A DNA stretch of 32,672 nucleotides from Microscillaceae bacterium (GTDB lineage Bacteria; Bacteroidota; Bacteroidia; Cytophagales; Microscillaceae): assembly GCA_025455045.1 (NCBI GenBank), contig JALONJ010000013.1, positions 1-32,672 on the forward strand. The letters are read 5' to 3'. Below, piece after piece: positions 22,566 to 29,900 of the stretch. The position numbers and the translations under genes are program-made. Each line of letters begins with the position of its first letter. Position 1 is the stretch's first letter. The notes below the pieces were generated by a model. That model was not told the origin of the DNA. It ran no database searches and worked only from the letters and a program-made list of their open reading frames with translations.

Positions 22566-22638
22566 GGAAAGTGAGCGGGACTCGAACCCGCAACTCCCGA
22601 TTTGGTTTCGGTATCTTCCAATTGAAATATCACTTCCC
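22566..22638 (-). tRNA. tRNA-like sequence, possibly tRNA-Trp (CCA) or pseudo-tRNA
   Basis: It lies 3 bases upstream of tRNA-Cys on the same strand. A T-arm GCGGG-TTCGAGT-CCCGC is perfect and the ends pair over nine positions with one G-U. The middle hairpin CCGA-AACCAAA-TCGG would expose CCA, the Trp anticodon, but position 33 is A instead of the near-universal U. The cloverleaf also needs a missing base next to the D-stem. It is either an unusual tRNA or a decaying copy. Confidence 0.5.
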
Positions 22639-22721
22639 AGTATTTTGAAAACTATAACGAATAGATTATCACAATAGTTCGGGCATTCTCGAGTTTCTAA
22701 TTTCCAGTTTCAAGTTATTTG

Positions 22722-22748
22722 CTAAGTATTTGATAATCAGGTATTTAC
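22722..22748. repeat. TGATWATCA palindrome, copy 24
   Basis: Core TGATAATCA at 22731-22739. Arms CTAAGTATT and GGTATTTAC. The remainder of 22639-23057 shows no gene that I can support. Confidence 0.82.
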
Positions 22749-23057
22749 ATAAAATATTTACCCCATTGCTTGTGTCCTCACAAGCAACTATTGCAAAACT
22801 TTGAAAAACTGTTCTAAAATAAAATTGCCCCAAATGATTTTTACGACAAACATTTTTATTCAAACTTTTGTAAACTAAAATTGCTTACTTGTTAATCTAT
22901 TTGTCTATTTTGTGCGTTTTAGTCAATATGAAATCCAATTTCACAAAATAAAATGCGGATTTTAAAAATTTAAAGACAATGAAATTCGCAAAATTCAAAG
23001 TTTTAAGCTAATTTAATGTTTCCTTTCTGCCGGCTTATACAATTGTTTCAAAAAATT

Positions 23058-26000
23058 ATGTCGCAAAAATTAGGATTTTTTTCTCTTTGGTTTTTTTTAT
23101 CCACTATTGGCTTATTTGCTCAAACTCAAGTCGATAAATCCAATTATCAATTGTTGTGGGAAATTACCGGCAACGGACTCAGCAAACCTTCTTATGTATT
23201 TGGGTCTATGCACTTGCAAGACCCGCGTGTATTTGAGTTTAGCGATTCAATGTTTATCAAACTAGCGGAGTGTGAGGCATTTGCCACCGAAATTCAAATT
23301 GACAGCCTTATTGAGGGTTTGGATAAATATTATCTCAACCTCACCTTCGACGAATGGGCTGTCCACAAAAAAACTAAAAAACGCACCCGCAAAAGTTGGG
23401 GCTTTTTGGATTTGAAACCCCAGACCGGCGACAAACCCACTTTTTTAGATGCTTACTTGGCGGGTATTGCCAAACGAAGTGGCAAACTTATGTGTGGTTT
23501 AGAAAAATTGGACGATTATTTTCGTGGCACCATTGAAGACGGCGGCGAAGATTATGAATATACCGACCGTGAATCGCCCGAAATCAAAAAATTTATTGAG
23601 ACCTACCAAACCGGCAACCTCAGCGAAATTGCCAATATGACGATGGAACGCAACCCTTGGTACGATTCTATGATGGTCAAGCGAAATGTGATAATGGTTG
23701 CCAGTATGAAAGATATTATGGAAAAGCATACTTTGTTTGCCGTAGTTGGGGCGGCGCATTTGGTAGGCGAAACAGGTTTGGTTAGGTTATTTGAAAAAGA
23801 AGGCTTCAAAATGCGCGCTGTAAGCCCGATTTTTACCGGTCTTGCCGAAAAATTTCAACCTCAATATACACAACTCAACTGGTATGACATTCACAACCCC
23901 GAAGGCGGGTATAAAATCAGTATGCCCGGCAAACCTTTGCGCAGGTTTGAGGCTACCGGGGCATCTACGATTTGCATGTACCCCGATTTTACCAATGGCA
24001 TCCATTATTATTTTTATACCGTCGACTTTGCCGTAGCTCCGGCTGACTCGGGTAAAGTATTTGAACTGGTGGAAGATTCTTTGGTCAAACACTTGCGCGG
24101 CAAAGTAGTATCACGTAAGAACCTGACATTCAAAGACTTAGACGGGGTAGAACTGTTGATTCAACACGAAAACATTGAGTTGAGTTTTATCCGCGCCCGT
24201 TGGTTTTATCGGCACGGCAGAGTATATGCTTTGCATACCTCCTCGCTCAAAGAGCGTATAGATTCACCCGAAATTGACCGTTTTTTCAATAGTTTGGAGA
24301 TTATGAATCCTCCCAAAAACTTAGACTATTTGCAAGATGCTTTGGGTGCGTTTGTGGTCAAAACCTACACCAAACCTCAGTATCTAAGTACGCAATTGGT
24401 CAATCCGGCACGCCCCAATGACCGCCCTTGGGCAACTCACCAGTGGCTCAGTGTCAATCATACCCGCCAAGATTTGCATTATTTGTATTATCACGATATA
24501 CCTTCGGGTTATCGTACTTTCAATGATTCTACTTATTTGGAAGAATTTATCAATTATTTCAAAGAATATGCGGCAGTCGATTCGGTTTTATTGCCCAAGC
24601 GTTATGACCTCAAGGGCTATGGCGGACACGAAGTTAGTTTTATTCAAGATGATTTTTTAAAAATCCGCGCGCGCTATTTTTTGCGTGGCAATCGATTATA
24701 TACTTTGATTCAACAAACTACCGCGCCCGAATTTGATAATCAATTTATGGATTCGTTTCAGTTTGTGCCGTTTCAGGCAATGCAATTCAAAAAACAAATA
24801 CTCAAAGATAGCATTTGCTCGGTATTGTTGCCGACTAGCTTTGTAATACCGAAAGAAGACAAAAACTCATTGTGGAGTTTCAATGTTTTTAATAATTATT
24901 ATGACCAATTGGGCAGTATTGATAAATTTTTCAATTTTGAAGGTACTGATACAAGTACCGGCAGTGTTTTTAATTTGAAAATATCACATTATGGCAAATA
25001 CGCCGAATTTGCCAATACCGACAGTTTGTTTAATCAATGGATAGCGCGTCATAAATCCGATGCCGACAGCATCTTATCAGTACAAGATATAAAATATCAA
25101 GGTATGCAAGGCAAAGAAGTCTTATACCATCGCTATAATGTAAATACCATTTCTAAAAGTCGCTATTTTTTGCGTGACCACGCGCTGTATCAACTGACGG
25201 CTTCGTATGCGCAAGAATTGAAAACCGACCCACAATTGACTTATTTTTTCAATTCTTTGCAATTTCACAAACCCGAAATCAATCCGGTGAATTTGTTTAG
25301 CCCCAAAACCGAACTTTTATTCAGTGATTTGACTTCCAAAGATTCCACAGCTTGGGAAAAAGCCAAAGCCGCTTTGAGTTATTATGCTTTTGAAAAAAAG
25401 CATTTGCCTTACATTTACAAGGCTTTTGCCAATCAATATCCTGATGATAGTACCGAGTATGAAAGCACCAAAGCCAAACTTTTGGAAGTTTTGCGGCGCG
25501 TGCAAGACACAGCTACAGTCAAATTTTTGTATGATTTTTATGCCGAACACGCCACCGACCGCCAAAAAACCGATATTTTGATATTATTGGCGCAATTGAA
25601 AACTCAAGAGGCTTGGGATTCATTTTTTCAGTTAGCCAAAAGCAATCCACCCACCAAAATAGAAGACTATAATTTGAAATATAATTTTAGTGATACGCTT
25701 GCCCTTAGTCAAAAATATTTTAAAGATTGGCTGGAATTGGGCAAAAATGAGATTTTCCGCCGCACTTTTCTCAATCTTTCGGCAGATTTGGTCTATGATA
25801 GTACCTTTAACCAGAGTCTATTGAATGAAAACTTATCGGTATATCTCAATTTGGCTACCCAAGATATTGCCCGCTACCAACAAGCAAACTCCGGCAAAAA
25901 GTCCAAAAAAACCGAAGAATATGGGTATGAAGGTTATGATTCATATTCGGATTATTACTTTGAAGATTACCTGAGTTTGTTTCGCAATATGCCCGAATCG

Positions 26001-26621
26001 CCCGAAATCAATGCCGTTGTACGCCAAATAGCCAAAGTAGTGGTAGGCACTGAACCAACTAAACTAGCGGCTATCCGATTTTTGCTGGACAAAAAACAAA
26101 AAATTGAATCCAAATGGCTCAAAACCATTTTGGAAGATAATGCGCAATATTATAATTGCTTGCAAATGCTGCGCGATGCCGAACAATTGAGTTTGGTTCC
26201 GGCAAAGTATTTGAAACCTGCCCGCGTAGCCAAAGCCGCTTTACAAGAACAAATCAAAAACTATTACGGCTATCAAGACAGCGACATAACGCCTGTGAGT
26301 GAACGCATTATAGAATACAACGGCGAAAAAGTACGCGTTTTTACCTACAAATTTATCCTAAACAGGTACGATTATGCCGATGAGTACGAAGGCGAATCAG
26401 CTCATACTGATTCAAGCAAAACCCAAAAAGTCGATTATTATGTAGGTATCAGTGGTCCCTTTGCCATCAAAAATAACAAACGCACTTTCTCAGATGCGCT
26501 TACCGGCTTTACTTATGAAGCCGTGGAAGCGAATAAAATTGAAGAAGAAATCAATCGCTTGATAGAAGAAAAGACCAAGGTTTGGGAAGAAAATACCGAA
26601 GATGTAAAAGAAGAAGATTGA
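23058..26621 (+). CDS. Giant secreted TraB/GumN-domain protein
   Basis: I choose the ATG at 23058 (MSQKLGFFSLWFFL), which opens a signal peptide ending GLFAQ; the frame extends back to 23016 but those 14 codons lack signal-peptide character. Total 1187 residues. The N-terminal ~250 residues are a TraB/GumN (Tiki-like) domain: SYVFGSMHLQDPRVF, FATEIQIDSL and FAVVGAAHLVGETGL. The glutamate and histidines match the proposed metal-site positions. Next come about three tandem modules ending alike: DRFFNSLEIMNPP, QFMDSFQFVPF and TYFFNSLQFHKPE. Each also has a strand motif RARWFYRHGRVYAL, RARYFLRGNRLYTL or KSRYFLRDHALYQL. The last third is helical and HEAT-like. Bacterial TraB/GumN proteins usually have about 300 residues. 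The family may be metalloproteases, but function here is unknown. Confidence 0.85.
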   Translation: MSQKLGFFSLWFFLSTIGLFAQTQVDKSNYQLLWEITGNGLSKPSYVFGSMHLQDPRVFEFSDSMFIKLAECEAFATEIQIDSLIEGLDKYYLNLTFDEWAVHKKTKKRTRKSWGFLDLKPQTGDKPTFLDAYLAGIAKRSGKLMCGLEKLDDYFRGTIEDGGEDYEYTDRESPEIKKFIETYQTGNLSEIANMTMERNPWYDSMMVKRNVIMVASMKDIMEKHTLFAVVGAAHLVGETGLVRLFEKEGFKMRAVSPIFTGLAEKFQPQYTQLNWYDIHNPEGGYKISMPGKPLRRFEATGASTICMYPDFTNGIHYYFYTVDFAVAPADSGKVFELVEDSLVKHLRGKVVSRKNLTFKDLDGVELLIQHENIELSFIRARWFYRHGRVYALHTSSLKERIDSPEIDRFFNSLEIMNPPKNLDYLQDALGAFVVKTYTKPQYLSTQLVNPARPNDRPWATHQWLSVNHTRQDLHYLYYHDIPSGYRTFNDSTYLEEFINYFKEYAAVDSVLLPKRYDLKGYGGHEVSFIQDDFLKIRARYFLRGNRLYTLIQQTTAPEFDNQFMDSFQFVPFQAMQFKKQILKDSICSVLLPTSFVIPKEDKNSLWSFNVFNNYYDQLGSIDKFFNFEGTDTSTGSVFNLKISHYGKYAEFANTDSLFNQWIARHKSDADSILSVQDIKYQGMQGKEVLYHRYNVNTISKSRYFLRDHALYQLTASYAQELKTDPQLTYFFNSLQFHKPEINPVNLFSPKTELLFSDLTSKDSTAWEKAKAALSYYAFEKKHLPYIYKAFANQYPDDSTEYESTKAKLLEVLRRVQDTATVKFLYDFYAEHATDRQKTDILILLAQLKTQEAWDSFFQLAKSNPPTKIEDYNLKYNFSDTLALSQKYFKDWLELGKNEIFRRTFLNLSADLVYDSTFNQSLLNENLSVYLNLATQDIARYQQANSGKKSKKTEEYGYEGYDSYSDYYFEDYLSLFRNMPESPEINAVVRQIAKVVVGTEPTKLAAIRFLLDKKQKIESKWLKTILEDNAQYYNCLQMLRDAEQLSLVPAKYLKPARVAKAALQEQIKNYYGYQDSDITPVSERIIEYNGEKVRVFTYKFILNRYDYADEYEGESAHTDSSKTQKVDYYVGISGPFAIKNNKRTFSDALTGFTYEAVEANKIEEEINRLIEEKTKVWEENTEDVKEED

Positions 26622-26657
26622 TGAGACCTTAGAGATGAACAATTGAAAATGGTTTTT

Positions 26658-26694
26658 CAGCCTTTTTCAGGAATCAATTTCCTGAAAAGGGCTG
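26658..26694. repeat. 16-bp-stem hairpin downstream of the TraB/GumN gene
   Basis: Arms 26658-26673 and 26679-26694 (CAGCCTTTTTCAGGAA and complement, one G-U) surround the loop TCAAT. There is no T-run on either side. It lies between convergent genes and may be a 3'-end stabiliser or a repeat remnant. Confidence 0.6.
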
Positions 26695-26762
26695 AAGAAG
26701 CATTATTTCATTACCCAATTAAAGAAGAACATAACCGAACTTTAGACGAACTCAACAAACCA

Positions 26763-27842
26763 TTAACTTTGAGAATGGGGCAGGACAATTTGGGCGGCTT
26801 GTTTTTCAAATACTTGTTTGATTTCAGTGTTTTGCTGTTTTTGCCAATCGGGAAAAATAATTTGCAAAAGATTGCGACTTTGAATGAGCCTAATCCACGA
26901 AAAATTCCAGTAATCGGCAGTGGGTATGCCCAAAATATCGGCTACCTCGTTCCCCAACAAAAACCGTGTATATGCCGAAGCAAAACCTGCCGAAAATTGG
27001 GCTTGAGTTGCTTGAGTCAAAAAACCCAAAAGCGATTGGGTAAGCTCTTTTCCGGCTTGCGAGGTTTGAAATTCGCTTTGCGCTATCCGTTTATCCAGCC
27101 AAAAAGCCGATTTGCCGGTTTCGGGCAACCACTCAGGCTCTACCCCCGAAAGATAGCCAATGACATTCCAAAGATGCAAAAAATCTTCGGCGGCTTGGGC
27201 ATTGATACTGATACCAATCTTGCGCAAACCGCGCAGACAAATCCACGAAAAAGCTAAATTAGTTCCCGCCATATCCATTTGGTTGATGGGTGCGCCCCAA
27301 GCCGGATTCCATTGCCCACTTTTTAAAATTTGAAAACGAATATGGGCGTGCAAAAGCCTGACTTTGAGGATATTAGCCAAGCCCTTGCCCGATAAATCAA
27401 AAGCATCGGGTTGCATTACCTCCCAAACAAACTGCCCAGTTTCGCGGAGGCGATTTTCTATATCCTGCCGGATTCGTTGCGACAAATACAAGACTTGCGC
27501 TCCATTGGCTCCGGCATAGCAATAAGGCAATGACAAAAAGCCTAACATTGACATAATCATCTGGGTATGTTGGGCAAAGAGTTTTTGGGCATTTTGCATT
27601 CGCTCGGCATCAGCCCACGGTGGCAAGGATAAATGTTGGTGAAGGAAATCTTGAAAAAAATCAAGGCTTTGGAGTTGCTTGAGGTCGGTATTGGTTTGCA
27701 ACTGATTGATTTGGCGCAAAATGCTTGAAGATTCGGGGTGTTCTAGCAATTTTTGAAAAACTGAATCTGCCGCCGTATCGGATTGTTGGCGAGTATTTGC
27801 CCCAAAACTGGTATTAGATGGGTTAAAATGAGGTGATTTCAT
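26763..27842 (-). CDS. Oxygenase MpaB-family protein (DUF2236)
   Basis: The 359-residue protein belongs to the family that includes fungal MpaB and latex-clearing protein Lcp, haem-b dioxygenases. Recognisable parts are LPYCYAGANGAQVLYLSQRI (106-124), RETGQFVWEVMQ (133-144), VRLLHAHIRF (161-170) with H165 the likely proximal haem ligand, PINQMDMAGTNLAFS (about 185-200) and LLGNEVADILGIP near 305. All-helical composition fits. There is no signal peptide. The substrate is unknown; relatives act on isoprenoid-type double bonds. It is a single gene on the - strand, convergent with the TraB/GumN gene, with a repeat-filled gap upstream. The start at 27842 gives a polar 25-residue lead; no later Met is better. 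Confidence 0.83.
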   Translation of the reverse strand: MKSPHFNPSNTSFGANTRQQSDTAADSVFQKLLEHPESSSILRQINQLQTNTDLKQLQSLDFFQDFLHQHLSLPPWADAERMQNAQKLFAQHTQMIMSMLGFLSLPYCYAGANGAQVLYLSQRIRQDIENRLRETGQFVWEVMQPDAFDLSGKGLANILKVRLLHAHIRFQILKSGQWNPAWGAPINQMDMAGTNLAFSWICLRGLRKIGISINAQAAEDFLHLWNVIGYLSGVEPEWLPETGKSAFWLDKRIAQSEFQTSQAGKELTQSLLGFLTQATQAQFSAGFASAYTRFLLGNEVADILGIPTADYWNFSWIRLIQSRNLLQIIFPDWQKQQNTEIKQVFEKQAAQIVLPHSQS

Positions 27843-27924
27843 TTCGATAAAGATGTTTGTCCATCTAACCGCTTGCGCAAAGATTTGGTTTGGAAGAATA
27901 TTGAATTATTTGGAAAAAGAGAGG

Positions 27925-28030
27925 TAAGGAATGAATAGTGAATAATGTAGAGTGAATAATTTTTTAATCGTTTGAAAATGAATAGATTATCAGAAAATAT
28001 TGTTTACTTTATTTATTTTCTGTTCCTAAG
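27925..28030. repeat. AT-rich dispersed repeat, copy B
   Basis: Matches 15405-15520 in word order and content (GAATGAATAGTGAATAATG, GAATAATTTTTTAAT, TTGAAAAT, AGAAAATATTGT). The rest of 27843-28293 holds a palindrome and the kbl 3' hairpin. Confidence 0.55.
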
Positions 28031-28123
28031 CTGTAGAGAATGAGTATTTGAGTGCTATTGGGTATAATTTTCGCGCAAAGGCAATAAGGAATTAGGAATT
28101 AATAATTAGGAATCAGGGATTAT

Positions 28124-28150
28124 ATAACTACCTGATTATCAACAATTTAC
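28124..28150. repeat. TGATWATCA palindrome, copy 25
   Basis: Core TGATTATCA at 28133-28141. Arms ATAACTACC and ACAATTTAC. Confidence 0.82.
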
Positions 28151-28222
28151 ATCTTTACAAATGTTTGACTTATTTTGTAATCATTCCTCAGCCACCAAGT
28201 AGTGCCTACGGCGAATAATTAA

Positions 28223-28268
28223 TTGACCAGCCCTGATAAGTTTTAAAAGGCTTATGAGAGCTGGTCAA
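28223..28268 (-). terminator. Hairpin 3' of kbl
   Basis: Outer arms TTGACCAGC / GCTGGTCAA (28223-28231, 28260-28268) enclose an inner stem ATAAG / CTTAT (28236-28240, 28251-28255). It begins 26 bases past the kbl stop. No T-run follows on the - strand, so it may act through 3'-end processing rather than as a classical terminator. Confidence 0.5.
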
Positions 28269-28293
28269 ATTAGTGTTACTCAAAATCCATCAC

Positions 28294-29484
28294 CTATTTC
28301 AAAACCCCCAGTTCCTTACCCACTTCGGTAAAGGCTTGAATGGCTTTATCCAAATGTACAATTTCGTGAACCGCCGAAATCTGTACGCGGATGCGGGCTT
28401 GTCCTTTGGCGACTACCGGATAATAAAATCCAATGACATAAATGCCTTTATGTAAAAGTTTTTCGGCAAATTGTTGGGCAAGGGGAGCATCATAAAGCAT
28501 AATCGGAACAATAGGATGTTCGCCGGGCTTGATGTCAAAACCGGCGGCGGTCATTTTTTGCCGAAAATATTGCGTATTTTGCTCCAATTTGTCGCGGAGT
28601 TCGGTAGTTTCGGAGAGCATTTCCAAAACCGCAATCGAAGCTCCGGCAATTGCCGGAGCTAGGGTATTGGAAAATAAATACGGACGCGAGCGTTGGCGCA
28701 GTAAATCAATAATTTCTTTGCGCCCCGAAGTAAAGCCCCCCGAAGCCCCTCCCAGAGCCTTGCCCAAAGTGCCGGTAATGATGTCAATTCTGCCCATTAC
28801 GTGGCGAAATTCGTGGGTGCCGCGTCCGGTTTTGCCCATAAAGCCCGAAGCGTGACATTCATCAATCATTACCAGAGCCTTGTATTGGTCGGCTAAGTCG
28901 CAAATTTTGTCGAGCTGGGCAATTGTTCCGTCCATTGAAAATACCCCATCGGTAACAATAATTCGATGTCGCAAGCCTTGAGTAGCTTCAAGTTTTTCGG
29001 CTAAATCTGCCATATCATTGTGCTTGTAGCGCAAGCGTTGGGCTTTGCACAGGCGCACCCCGTCAATAATTGAAGCGTGGTTGAGTTCGTCCGAGATGAT
29101 GGCATCTTCTTCATTGAAAAGTGGCTCAAATACGCCCCCATTGGCATCAAAAGCTGCGGCATACAAAATTGTATCTTCAGTACCCAAAAACTCGGCAATT
29201 TTGGTTTCCAAGGTTTTGTGCAAGTCTTGTGTACCACAAATAAACCGCACCGAAGCCATTCCAAAGCCGTGCGTAGCAATGGCTTCTTGAGCGGCTCGCA
29301 TTACGCGCGGGTGATTTGCCAAACCCAAATAATTGTTGGCACAAAAATTAATGACTTCTCCGGCTTGTTGGGTATGAATGACGGCGGTTTGCTGAGAGGT
29401 GATAACTCTTTCGGACTTATACAATCCGGCGGCTTTGATGTCTGCCAATTCTTTTTCTAAGACTGGCTTAAGCGTTTCGTACAT
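28294..29484 (-). CDS. kbl: Glycine C-acetyltransferase (2-amino-3-ketobutyrate CoA ligase)
   Basis: PLP enzyme of the alpha-oxoamine synthase group that cleaves 2-amino-3-ketobutyrate with CoA to glycine and acetyl-CoA, the second step of threonine breakdown. The PLP lysine is K242 in [11 protein letters not shown]208 and H211 ([11 protein letters not shown]) hold the pyridine ring. [16 protein letters not shown] (46-61) and [16 protein letters not shown] (78-93) are Kbl-typical, distinguishing it from BioF and ALAS. At 396 residues it is full length. Threonine dehydrogenase is not adjacent. A leader with nested inverted repeats precedes the start at 29484. Confidence 0.95.
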   Translation of the reverse strand: MYETLKPVLEKELADIKAAGLYKSERVITSQQTAVIHTQQAGEVINFCANNYLGLANHPRVMRAAQEAIATHGFGMASVRFICGTQDLHKTLETKIAEFLGTEDTILYAAAFDANGGVFEPLFNEEDAIISDELNHASIIDGVRLCKAQRLRYKHNDMADLAEKLEATQGLRHRIIVTDGVFSMDGTIAQLDKICDLADQYKALVMIDECHASGFMGKTGRGTHEFRHVMGRIDIITGTLGKALGGASGGFTSGRKEIIDLLRQRSRPYLFSNTLAPAIAGASIAVLEMLSETTELRDKLEQNTQYFRQKMTAAGFDIKPGEHPIVPIMLYDAPLAQQFAEKLLHKGIYVIGFYYPVVAKGQARIRVQISAVHEIVHLDKAIQAFTEVGKELGVLK

Positions 29485-29501
29485 ATTCTAAATATTTTAA
29501 A

Positions 29502-29568
29502 TTGTGCAAAGGGAAAAACATAAAAAAGGCAACCGGCTATGCAAAGCAACCTTAGCCAATTTGCACAA
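29502..29568 (-). promoter_or_regulatory. Structured leader upstream of kbl
   Basis: Outer 9-bp arms TTGTGCAAA (29502-29510) and TTTGCACAA (29560-29568) enclose an inner pair GGCTA / TAGCC (29535-29539, 29553-29557). Read on the - strand the inner hairpin is followed by GGTTGCC and six T (29521-29528 region), like an attenuator. It ends 17 bases before the kbl ATG. I do not match it to a known riboswitch class. Confidence 0.45.
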
Positions 29569-29605
29569 ATTTAAGACAAAAACTTCGGACTAGGAAAGGA
29601 GAATT

Positions 29606-29716
29606 TTGAGCTTAGAAATTGGACATACTAAAAGAGTCTCGTCTAAAGGCAAACCTATCGAGAAAGTTAGAAAAACATACCGAAAGAAAAAATTGATTAA
29701 TTCTTTGGGCGTATAA
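29606..29716 (+). CDS. Possible 36-residue basic peptide (TTG start)
   Basis: A TTG codon at 29606 has AGGAGA a few bases upstream, an unusually good ribosome-binding site for this organism. The frame encodes a lysine- and arginine-rich peptide (LEIGHTKRVSSKGKPIEKV, then RKTYRKKK) ending LINSLGV. Composition recalls small ribosome-associated proteins but I cannot match it to one. It lies in the 416-base gap between kbl and the molybdenum hydroxylase genes, which otherwise holds only repeats and a terminator. Confidence 0.25.
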   Translation: MSLEIGHTKRVSSKGKPIEKVRKTYRKKKLINSLGV

Positions 29717-29804
29717 ATCTGTTTATTTCAAATCAAAATAATTCTCGAGTTTATCGGCAATGAGTAACCAAGTCTATTGTTTGAATAATTATAGATTATA
29801 AAGT

Positions 29805-29831
29805 ATAACTACCTGATAATCAGATATTTAT
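29805..29831. repeat. TGATWATCA palindrome, copy 26
   Basis: Core TGATAATCA at 29814-29822. Arms ATAACTACC and GATATTTAT. Confidence 0.88.
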
Positions 29832-29878
29832 AAAAAAACCATTTTAAAAAAGTAAATAAAACTTTCTTAAAATGGTTT
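29832..29878 (-). terminator. Intrinsic terminator of the molybdenum hydroxylase operon
   Basis: Perfect 12-bp arms 29836-29847 and 29867-29878 (AAACCATTTTAA and complement). On the - strand the stem is followed by seven T (A-run at 29832-29838). It begins 23 bases past the stop of the large subunit. Confidence 0.85.
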
Positions 29879-29900
29879 GGCTTTATCATTTTATTTGAAC

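Noticed and set aside
22669-22863. 64-codon open frame on the - strand
   Set aside because: It crosses a palindrome and an AT-rich simple stretch; its translation (NLKLEIRNSRMPELL) is typical of repeat-derived frames.
26643-27257. 204-codon open frame on the + strand
   Set aside because: It is antisense to the MpaB-family gene, which has clear family motifs.
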